A stretch of 22,362 bases of DNA from Podochytrium sp. JEL0797 (lineage: Eukaryota > Chytridiomycota > Chytridiomycetes > Chytridiales > Chytriomycetaceae), in contig JADGJG010000370.1 in the NCBI GenBank assembly GCA_027596195.1, forward strand, positions 1 to 22,362. The letters are read 5' to 3'. How positions within the stretch are numbered: the first letter of the stretch is position 1; each line of letters opens with the position of its first letter. The notes under the pieces were generated by a model, which was not told the origin of the DNA, did not search any database, and saw only the letters and a list, made by a program, of their open reading frames with translations. The position numbers were made by a program, and so were the translations under genes. Positions 1 through 8,985 of the stretch are shown here, in pieces.

Positions 1-807
1 GAGTACGACCTCAAGAAGCAGTTCACCCCTCACCTCCTTGAAGAGGAGGACGGAAAGCCCGGCGAACTCAACGAATCTGTCATTGACAAGGCCACCGATT
101 CAATGGACGCCACCCCCGAGGAGCCCGTTTCCATGAAGAACCCCATCGCCTACGCCAAGAACATGATTGTTGGAACGTACAAAATGGCCATCTCCGGACT
201 TTTCATGGACGTTGCCAACATTCAAGCCGCTTCCGGCCAACACACTCACGAGCATGCCGTCGTCTACGACAACAGGATCGAATACCTCTTCTCTTTCCTC
301 CAATGCCTGACTGCTTCCTTTGCTTCCTTCGGACACGGTTCCAACGACGTTGCCAACGCTATTGGACCCCTCGCTGCCGTTTACGAGCTTTGGAGCAAGG
401 GAGAGGTTTCCAAGAGTGCTAGCGTCGAGGTCTGGATGCTGGCCATGGGTGGTATCGCCATCGACTTTGGGTTGGCGTTCTACGGATGGAGGGTCATGGT
501 GAAGCTCGGAAACAACTTGACGTATCACTCGCCCTCGAGAGGTTTCTGCATGGAGCTCGGGGCCGCCTTGTCTGTCATTTGCGCGTCGTTCATGGCTCTT
601 CCTGTTTCCACCACCCAGTGCATTGTCGGTGCTACTATTGGTGTTGGGCTTTGCAACGGGTCCGTCAAGGCCATCAACTGGAAGATGGTTGGGTGGACAT
701 TTGCTTCGTGGGGATTCACGGTACCGGTTTCAGCTATCTCGTCGGGTCTTATTTACGCGCTTCTCACGCGTGGTCCAAGTTTCACTTCTGCCCCTGTTGC
801 GGCATGA
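1..807 (+). CDS. PiT/Pho89-type inorganic phosphate symporter, C-terminal part (5' end outside window)
   Basis: The frame is open from base 1 (268 codons visible, stop TGA 805-807), so the start lies upstream of the window. Residues about 111-118 read GSNDVANA, the second copy of the PiT (SLC20/Pho89) signature, and a PVSTTQCIVGA motif follows near residue 200. Four hydrophobic membrane spans surround these motifs, at about residues 95-130, 142-165, 180-215 and 222-255. A hydrophilic linker rich in Glu and Asp occupies the first 60 residues, as in the central cytosolic loop of the family. Family knowledge: these plasma-membrane proteins import phosphate with Na+ or H+. No intron is needed in the visible part. 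The family call is firm; the coupling ion cannot be read from the sequence. Confidence 0.93.
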   Translation, partial: EYDLKKQFTPHLLEEEDGKPGELNESVIDKATDSMDATPEEPVSMKNPIAYAKNMIVGTYKMAISGLFMDVANIQAASGQHTHEHAVVYDNRIEYLFSFLQCLTASFASFGHGSNDVANAIGPLAAVYELWSKGEVSKSASVEVWMLAMGGIAIDFGLAFYGWRVMVKLGNNLTYHSPSRGFCMELGAALSVICASFMALPVSTTQCIVGATIGVGLCNGSVKAINWKMVGWTFASWGFTVPVSAISSGLIYALLTRGPSFTSAPVAA

Positions 808-847
808 GTATTTGGCTTGAAAATGGATATGTTCGTCCACATTGTTT

Positions 848-853
848 AATAAA
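848..853 (+). promoter_or_regulatory. Probable poly(A) signal of the phosphate transporter gene
   Basis: An AATAAA hexamer lies about 40 nt after the transporter stop codon, in an AT-rich stretch, on the coding strand. Confidence 0.5.
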
Positions 854-1148
854 ATTATAATTAAAGGAAATACTTCCCCATTCTTGTCATTCACGGGCAC
901 CAAGAGACTGCCACATTCAGGCGAGGGCAACACCACTGCCCTAGTCCCATAAATATCAACTCGATTACACTCACTTTTTAGTGAAACATTTTGCGGCAAA
1001 CCTCGAGCCCTCCATTATCCCTTCATTCTCGCAAGTTACTCACAAGTACATGGATACGTAAACTCGATGATTGTCCGCGTTTAAATCGTGGAAGAACATT
1101 GTAATCGGCCAGGAATCAAACCGTGGAGTAAAAAATGAAATCGGATTT
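854..1148. other. Intergenic stretch without a recognisable gene
   Basis: Between the transporter and the tRNA I see no conserved reading frame. A frame of 89 codons on the minus strand (730-999) overlaps the transporter and matches nothing I recognise. Confidence 0.5.
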
Positions 1149-1152
1149 AAAA
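1149..1152 (-). terminator. RNA polymerase III T4 terminator
   Basis: Four T residues on the minus strand follow the tRNA discriminator base directly, the usual Pol III stop signal. Confidence 0.65.
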
Positions 1153-1225
1153 CGAGCCGGCCAGGGGTCGAACCTGGAATCTCTTGATTCGTAGTCAAGC
1201 GCGGTAACCATTTTGCCACAGGCCC
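1153..1225 (-). tRNA. tRNA-Arg, anticodon ACG (imperfect stems)
   Basis: On the minus strand this 73-nt segment folds as a tRNA. The anticodon arm is CTTGA / CTACGAA / TCAAG with anticodon ACG, and the T arm is CCAGG / TTCGACC / CCTGG with a good internal B box (GGTTCGACCCC). The A-box region TGGCAAAATGG fits TRGYNNARNNG. It closely resembles eukaryotic tRNA-Arg(ACG) in layout and has no intron. Defects: acceptor pair 6-67 is U-C, and D-stem positions 12-23 and 13-22 are A-C, leaving only two D-stem pairs. It could be a working but weak tRNA gene or a recently decaying copy. It lies 53 bp after the TTLL1 stop codon on the same strand. Confidence 0.87.
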
Positions 1226-1278
1226 ATGTTATTTATACATAAACCATCAGTTGTGAAACTATATATTTTGTAATCACA

Positions 1279-2950
<1,672 letters not shown>

Positions 2951-3257
2951 CGTTCTGGTCTCGCCGATGACAAATTTCGGCGTTCTTTGTTTCAGCAGCC
3001 ACAATCTCGGTTTGTTTTTACCCGAATCAGATCCGCCAGCGCCTCATTGAACTCCACCGCATTCAAACTTATCACAGACGCGTCTTGCTCACTGCAAGGA
3101 TGTATTCGAAATTCAGCTCTCAACGATTTGACACGCGATTCGTTTTTAAGCAGATTCAGCCAAAATGTGCAACTTCACCCAAACAGCCAGAACATTGCGG
3201 AACTCTTCTCTTCTGTTCCCTTCGGCAAACAAAAAATTGCATGGCAAATTTTTAATC
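2951..3257. other. TTLL1 upstream region / FCP1 3' flank
   Basis: 307 bp between the FCP1 stop and the TTLL1 start, both on the minus strand. It must hold the TTLL1 promoter. A plus-strand frame crosses it without recognisable similarity. I see no clear motif. Confidence 0.5.
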
Positions 3258-5832
3258 TCATTTTTTGATCTTGGGCGATTCCACGCGCTGACGCTTTGCT
3301 CTACCCTTCGATTTCATGCTGCATAAGTAATCGCGTTAGAAAAAATGCGCGTTTCCCAAAACAAAAAACTTTCTCTCACCTTTCCGTGTCACTCACACCC
3401 GACTCCCCCTCCATCTCTCCCATTGCTCCCTCAATCTCTTTTTCCAACATGGAAGCCCAGTCCTCGTCTTCCTCATCCTCCTCGTCTTTCTTTTCCTCAT
3501 CACTGTCAGACATGGCCTCGTCAATCTCAGCATCCATGTCGTCCCAATCGATTCCAGCCATGTCCACTGGACCAACAGGATCTTCTTCCAAGGTGTCGAT
3601 TGAGACTGGGGTCTGTATGGAAGAAGAGACGGTGCTGCTGTTGGTTTCGCTCTTTGCTTTACGCAGGAGGTAAGGGAGTTCAATGAGACGCTTCCACGCG
3701 ATGCTCGTGTGGTATAGCCTGTTGCACAAGATCAGCCTTTGGTACGCGAGAGAGGCGAATAGACAAACGTGTTACCAATCGGGATGCACGACCGTGATTC
3801 CGTATCTGAATGCCTTGTTGACTTTGTCCGTTCCGAGCTGTTGAAGATAGAATCGAATATTAGCAAACCAAGAGTATTGAAGGCGAAACCATACCTTGGC
3901 AGCAATCACGTGGGTCGTGTTTTCAGTTACTTCTTTTGCCACGGTGGCTCCAAACATGGTCGCGAAACGGTACAAGTCGTGTCTGATGAATAATATCATG
4001 AGTCTGGATGCAGGTCGCGAGGGATCAAGAAAACGAGGACGGAGCGCCGTACCTTTTGATATCCACCCCAAGTGGAACCACCCCAGAAAACACAAACTCA
4101 CACCCTTCCAAACACACCTCCCTCATTCCATCCATCACGCTTCTTACATCACTCTCGACCTCTGCGGCATCATAATACTCGCCATGGATTCTCTGAAGTC
4201 GCCCCAACACGTCCATCAGCTCTTCATCATCGTCGTGCAGCACGGGTCTCCGCTGCAACAGCGGGCGCGACGATTCCTGACGCTGCAGCGCGTGTTGTTG
4301 TATCGTGTCAAGAGTTTCTTGCAGGTGTTTGGCGGCGAGTTCGGGGGTTTCGTTGGCGGCGGCGGTGAGGGTTGACGCGAGGTCCTTGATGTCTTGTTCT
4401 TCTGGGGTGGGTTCTGCAGTTGCAGGGGGGGCGGTTGAAGTTGATGTGCTGTTGGTTGGAGGGTTGGTATCGGTGGGAGGCTTGGCGGATGGTGGAGCGA
4501 CTGGGAGGATTCCGGACTGTTTGAAATCCGAAGCGGCTTTGGCGGCTGTGCCGATGGGTTCGTTGATGTCTCCGATTCCAACAAAGAAATCATCTATTGC
4601 ATTAAGTAAAGACATGATTAGTTAAACCGGAGAGAGGCGCTGACCGAGCGTAGATGAAATCCACCCCCACACGCGAAAACGAAACCAAACACTCACATGG
4701 CTTGATTCGAATCAAATTCTTGCACCACTGCCACACATCACCGCGATCATCGACCACTACTGCCATCTTCTCGCCTTCCCCTGGAAACAGCCGCCCGATT
4801 CTCTTTTCCTGGAAACTTCCGCTCTCATCGCGTGACAGAATGCGGTCGTTGAACAGTTTGCGCGTCGGATCGATAATGCGGGCTACAGCATCGGCGTAAT
4901 GGCGCGTTCCCATGGTATAGATGTGGAGTTCGTAGAGTTTGTGTGCTTGTTCGAGAAATTCCATGGTTCCTGGGCTGTGGGAGACTCGGTGTTAAGAAAA
5001 CGAGATCGGTTGAATACGAGTGACGATCGGTACCGTAATTTGATGTAATACACCGTTGGAGATTCAGGGAGAACGAATTTGTACACGTTCTAAGGTCGGC
5101 GCGTAAAAACAGTTCAGCAAGAATCATTCCGCAACAAGAAAAATTACAGAATGTCACACCGTCAAGGCAGGGAAACTCGGATTGCTCGCGTCATTCATCC
5201 ATTCTCCAACGGTGGGATCCACAGTCGCGTGGATCACGGTTTGGTCCAAATCGAGAATGAGTGATAGTTTTCTTTCGGACCGCAGACGTTCGGCGGTTTC
5301 GCGTTCCAGTTTTTCAGCCGCCTTTTTGTGCAAAAATCAGAACAAAGTGTCATATTCGAGTTCTATCGATACGGGAGGAGGGTGCGACAGAGTTGGGGGT
5401 GGAAACCGACAAACGTGAGTCCGGAACCCCATGGCTCGACTTTCGACAGCCGAGACAGAGCATCTTCAAGAAGGGGACGTTTTAACAATCCAATAATCCT
5501 CAATAACCGGTCACAATGGCTCGCGGGGTAAAGATTTGATTTGTTTGCTGGTTCGTCCCGAATATATTTTCCTTCTCGCGCAGCAGCCCTCTGGACCAAG
5601 CCTAATCAGGCACTATAGTACCTCTTTCGACACAAGAACACCGAGAGAATCATGGGTCATGCTGATGTTGGCTTTGGCCATGTCGGATCCCTGGAAGGAC
5701 GGGCTGCGAAGGTTTAGTTGATCGATTGACTCCCGGGCTCCATCTCAATCATTCATACATGGACAGGTCCTTAAAGCACATGGCGCACATGCCGCGGAAC
5801 TGAATCTCGTGGGTGCAGAGGGACGGGTCCAT
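3258..5832 (-). CDS. FCP1: FCP1-type RNA polymerase II CTD phosphatase (10 exons, 580 aa)
   Basis: Exons (minus): 5832-5759, 5703-5622, 5321-5160, 5089-5034, 4974-4697, 4593-4053, 3982-3895, 3837-3776, 3718-3380, 3318-3258; 1743 nt, all phases closed, GT-AG introns. The protein starts with a Cys motif (CTHEIQFRGMCAMC, residues 6-19). The FCPH phosphatase domain follows, with the catalytic DLDQT at 76-80 (D76, D78, T80), HIYTMGTRHYAD (142-153) and DDRGDVW (200-206). A Pro/Thr/Ala-rich linker leads to a BRCT domain (about 380-470) with FSGVVPLG and THVIAAK. The end is a very acidic tail (GIDWDDMDAEIDEAM then DSDEE repeats, about 500-545) and a short basic finish. Family role: nuclear dephosphorylation of Pol II CTD serines to recycle polymerase; the acidic tail binds TFIIF in homologues. 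It lacks the N-terminal biotinyl-like domain common upstream of the CTHEIQ motif. Intron 2 (300 nt) is unusually long. Confidence 0.93.
5322..5621 (-). other. FCP1 intron 2, an outsized intron holding a 78-codon frame
   Basis: The other FCP1 introns are 55-103 nt; this one is 300 nt. The flanking exons join in phase (VSKE to AAEKLERE), as in FCP1 homologues. Inside, a minus-strand frame at 5599-5363 is open for 78 codons and ends in TAG shortly before the acceptor. A GTATCG donor at its end would leave a 51-nt final intron, but no choice of acceptor keeps the FCP1 frame that I could find. The product contains PLLEDALSRLSKVEPWGSG and is not a family I recognise. It may be chance, an unproductive exon, or an inserted piece. 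Confidence 0.4.
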
Positions 5833-5854
5833 TGCGGGAAACAGAGGGGAGATT

Positions 5855-5873
5855 TTTTAAGGGGAGGCTCGCA
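5855..5873 (+). repeat. Left arm of perfect 19-bp inverted repeat
   Basis: Reads TTTTAAGGGGAGGCTCGCA. It is the exact reverse complement of 7005-7023. A TTAA tetramer (5857-5860) stands at its outer edge. Confidence 0.85.
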
Positions 5874-6056
5874 AAACGACAAAAAAAATGACATTTTCTG
5901 GCACCACATCTTTCCGATTGCACCCCACACAACCACAGAAAAACGGCCGCCAACGGGAGCACAGGCCTTTGGTCGGCATGAGATGAAAGAGCGCACCTAT
6001 CCGTGTCTGTATCTTGCAGAATCAGAAGGTTTTGAAGCGAAATGGCGAGTTACAAA

Positions 6057-6513
6057 TTAAAACTGCACCCCCGTATCCATCTCCTTCAACGCTGCGACAT
6101 CCATCTCAATATCAATCATGTTTACCCTCTTAATAAAATGTCACCGTACGTCTCGACCTATCTCTTTCCTGTCCCTGACGGTTTCGAGTTCGATCTCCTC
6201 AACCAAAAATCGATTCGCGAGCAACCATTCCATTAACAACCGCTTGTCGTCGTTTCTGAATCTTCCGTCGACCCACGTGATTTTATAATGGATACATGAT
6301 TACCAGATTCAAGAACTGCTTGGTCAACGATTTGTTTGAAGGCGCGTCTGATTCCTCAACAGAAGCTTCATCCGGCTCTGAGCGCACCACAGAAGAAGTG
6401 CCAGCAAAAGGTGAGTTCACGTTTGGAGTATGTCTGGAGAGAGAAGTGTTTCTTGCTCTCTCTGCCCGTTGAGTTTTCGCTGGCTTCTTCCTCTTCACTT
6501 TTGTCGATGCCAT
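6057..6513 (-). CDS. Unidentified basic/acidic protein frame inside the putative element (3' structure uncertain)
   Basis: A minus-strand ATG at 6513 in a good context (AAATGG) opens a 70-residue lysine/arginine-rich then Ser/Glu-rich segment (MASTKVKRKKPAKTQRAER..., later SEPDEASVEESDAPSNKSL, then KQFLNL). It is followed by possible splice donors at 6303 (GTAATC) and 6296 (GTATCC). Using the second donor with the acceptor before 6262 gives a 34-nt intron and continues in frame as FRNDDKRLLMEWLLANRFL and EEIELETVRDRKE. One in-frame TGA (6141-6143) then comes before a further frame ending EMDTGVQF and TAA at 6057. Other acceptors give shorter ends. I do not recognise the family. The basic start suggests nucleic-acid binding or nuclear location, but that is only inference. 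Confidence 0.35.
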
Positions 6514-7004
6514 TTGAGATTTACAATAAAAAAATTTTTTTTTATGGTCACATACAGTGAAGCCCATGCCCCAGAATATAAATATCACTTTGATATATGT
6601 GCAGGAGTAGTTACAGAGCTTAGCTGGAAGTTTGTGGCCCAAAAAATTCGAAACTGTGGCGAAAAGTACAAATCTCGTTTGCAAGAATTTTTCATAGAAA
6701 AATAGAGAGAAATCAAAATCCATGCCCGGGATTGTGGCCCCAGTTCTTAGCTTTCCGAGACTTCTTTCCTTTTTGTTCTATCTACTCTAATTTGTAAAGG
6801 TCAAAATGGCAGCAAAATGGCCCAAAATACGCGACTTTGGCGCTTCCTTCCTCGTCACCAACGCATTCAAATAAAAAACTATTTACAGATTCGGATGCGC
6901 CGTGGCGAGTTCTATAACATCTTACCATATCAAAGCTTAGCTGACAAAAACGGAAGTGTAAACCTCGAAACCATTTGGGGTTTAAACCGCCACAATCTTA
7001 GAAA
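6514..7004. other. AT-rich interior of the putative element
   Basis: No supported gene. It has A and T runs, an 8-base inverted pair (gattgtgg near 6729, ccacaatc near 6989) and three TTAGCT words near the right side. A plus-strand frame (6817-7122) runs out through the right repeat and has no visible similarity. Confidence 0.4.
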
Positions 7005-7023
7005 TGCGAGCCTCCCCTTAAAA
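7005..7023 (-). repeat. Right arm of perfect 19-bp inverted repeat
   Basis: On the minus strand this reads the same 19 bases as 5855-5873. TTAA at 7018-7021 matches the TTAA beside the left arm, as a target-site duplication would. Confidence 0.85.
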
Positions 7024-7340
7024 TTCTTTCAATTCACTAACCCCCTTTTCTCTATTCAATTTTTGTGGGCTCTCATCGAGTGCTGGTTTGGGTGTGTGGG
7101 CGCAGATATATTTTTTTTATAGCGCCGGCCCAGAGCATCTGGCCAGAGTCCGGCGCGTTCGAGCCGAGAGCTCAAACATCCCAACTCGTTTTTATTATAC
7201 GCTCATCCGCATGAACTCCATCAAAGTATCCATCCACCGATTTTAAAATCCATCGTCAATGCTTCCAAAGGATCCAACTTCCATTATTTTAATTCAACAC
7301 TGCTCAAAATTCCTTCTCGAAACATCAGAACGCGTCCGCA
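7024..7340. other. Region between the element and the F-box gene
   Basis: 317 bp without a supported gene. It holds a T8 run, then the GC-rich hairpin listed separately. A short frame from an ATG at 7259 stops after 42 codons and runs into the F-box gene in another frame; it may be an upstream ORF or nothing. Confidence 0.4.
7122..7156. repeat. GC-rich hairpin after an A/T tract
   Basis: gcgccgg (7122-7128) pairs with ccggcgc (7150-7156), and inside it ccaga (7130-7134) pairs with tctgg (7138-7142). A T8 run lies just before it on the plus strand. The text just after (GTTCGAGCC) resembles a Pol III B box, but the rest does not fold as a tRNA. Confidence 0.45.
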
Positions 7341-8494
7341 ATGCATGTCCGAATACCAGCACGCGGCCTTCTCGAGTTTCTTGACAGTCTGAAAGTTTGG
7401 CACGCGAAACCACCCGCATTCGCGAACCTCACCGCTGTGAGCGATGCTCGCGAGTCCTCTTCTCTTGTCTTCCAGTTCTTGCACGCTCTTCTGCGCGAGG
7501 TTCTCACTGTTCTCCCCTTGAAGGAGCGTCTCCGCCTGCGCCTTGTCTCTCAAACGTGGAACTCCTGCTGCAAGTCTGTTCCAGTGGCTGCAATCATCCA
7601 CCTCGATATGAAAGCATCCGATGAGACGCAAGGACTCCTCGGACTGCGCATAGAAAGAGTGGAATTGGTTTCTCCCCTGAATGCGTAAGGGGTGCGAACA
7701 TCAAGTTTCATCCCACATTTTGCTGCTCCCAACCATTTTCGCCAGTCGAGTGAGTTTGAAGACGCATGTGGCCGAGATACTCCTGAACGCGACAGGGCTG
7801 ATTACGAACTCCAACAAGATGGTCTTCATCAATAAGGCAAAGAATTGGAAGAATTATGATGAATCTGCAATTTGGGAGGCCGATGCCCGCAAGCAGCTGG
7901 CGTTGGAGGTTCATGACAAACACGCGACCCATGGCCACCTCTTTATGAATGTGTCTCATTGACCCTCACCCGAAACAGTGCTCCTCACGCTGAACCTGAC
8001 GTACTTGCGTGTCGGTTAGCCCTTCCACTTCGGTAACACAGCCCCAGGCGGCGGGAACTCCCTGATGGCCAATATTGCCCAGTTTCAACACTTACACACT
8101 CTTGTCGTGGACAGAATGTACTTTCTCTACTTACGCGGATTGGTAACGTGCCCCAAAATTGCAACATCTCAGGATTGACGCCTGCATCGAAAGCCACGAA
8201 GATGCTGCCTGCCTTGCCTCGATGATGGATGCTCTCAAACTGATTAGCTTTGGAATCACCTGGTCCCTTTCTGAGCTCTCTGCTTGGGAAAAGTGGGTAG
8301 ATCTCATCGAGTCCGTCGCCGAAGTGGGAAAAGCCATGCAACACGTCAATTTTTTATCTTTGATCCTTTCATCAAACTTTCCCGAGCACGTGTGCAGCAT
8401 TTTGAGTCACGTAAAGGGTGTCCGACGCATGTTTTTGCGCGCTTTCGAATTTCTTGTTACTGATGATTCACATGTGGATGGATGCTGGCATTAA
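7341..8494 (+). CDS. F-box protein, probable LRR-type substrate adaptor (4 exons, 322 aa)
   Basis: Proposed exons: 7341-7684, 7746-7950, 8020-8117, 8173-8494. The introns are 55-69 nt, all GT-AG and in phase (969 nt). Residues about 45-80 form an F-box-like helix set (LREVLTVLPLKERLRLRLVS, then TWNSCCK), the part that binds Skp1 in SCF ubiquitin ligases. The rest is Leu-rich with loose repeats and would choose the substrate. Without splicing the gene looks broken: stops at 7960 and 8017 and a frame change near 8155 all fall inside the proposed introns. Caution: bases around 8143-8175 would read LVTCPK then LQHLRIDAC if one A were removed, which looks like LRR coding, so the third intron may be wrong and a frameshift real. 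After 8494 another frame holds AGIKQIEL then ALELGVSVARV, possibly an alternative end. Confidence 0.6.
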
Positions 8495-8985
8495 GCAGAT
8501 TGAATTGTAGGCTCTTGAGTTGGGAGTTTCTGTTGCCAGAGTACCACAAGTGATTTCTTAAAATCTCATAGAAGTGATCTATTTGCTGTTTTTTCTTACA
8601 TATAAATACAATCGCAAAGAACGCCGAAACAGAGCGCGCCCCACCCACCCGCAACGGTTTGGAGTGCGAAGCACCCACAGCGGCGAGGACAAAGTTGTCG
8701 ATATGCAAAAAGACCACGGCTGGAGAATTGGGGCAGGTTCAGCTCAGTCAGCTCTGAGACCGGTTCAAAGGCTCAATTTATCACCGCAATGAGGAACTAA
8801 ATCGTAGCCTTTGATTCACAGTGTTGACTAATTCATGCGTGACAGTTTGAGGGGTCCAAAACCGCGTACATCGACCCGACCCTCAAGTTTTGCCACAAAA
8901 ACGTCTCGTCGCGCTCTGACTTATGTTGTCATGCAGGACTTTATACCCAAATCGTGACGTAAAATAAAAGATCTTTATTGAGAAA
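8495..8985. other. Gap between the F-box gene and PI4K 3' end
   Basis: 491 bp between two converging genes. It may hold an alternative F-box gene end up to about 8560. The rest shows no conserved frame. A minus-strand frame at 8717-8457 is open for 86 codons but unlike anything I know. Confidence 0.5.
8974..8979 (-). promoter_or_regulatory. Poly(A) signal of the PI4K gene
   Basis: AATAAA on the minus strand begins 7 nt after the PI4K stop codon, so the 3' UTR must be very short. Confidence 0.6.

Larger units (their letters stand above)
5857..7021. mobile_element. Putative TTAA-flanked terminal-inverted-repeat element, about 1.16 kb
   Basis: The segment 5861-7017 is bounded by GGGGAGGCTCGCA inverted ends and by TTAA on both sides. 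This is the architecture of a cut-and-paste DNA transposon or MITE inserted at TTAA, as piggyBac-like elements do. The ends start GGGGAGG rather than the CCC typical of known piggyBac families, and I see no DDE-type transposase inside, so the family is open. The interior is AT-rich with A/T runs (for example 6526-6543) and carries one candidate reading frame (6057-6513, minus). The left end lies 24 bp upstream of the FCP1 start codon. The inverted repeat is directly visible; mobility is inferred. Confidence 0.5.

Noticed and set aside
7024..7340. Missing FCP1 N-terminal exons on the far side of the element
   Set aside because: No biotinyl-like sequence appears on the minus strand there; the frames are short and closed.
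7341..8494. F-box gene as a pseudogene with stop codons at 7960 and 8017 and several frame changes
   Set aside because: Three GT-AG introns of 55-69 nt, the size usual here, remove the stops and leave a 969-nt open frame. One doubtful spot is kept as a finding.
8457..8717. 86-codon minus-strand frame in the gap after the F-box gene
   Set aside because: No similarity, no clear start context, and it overlaps the F-box 3' end; treated as chance.
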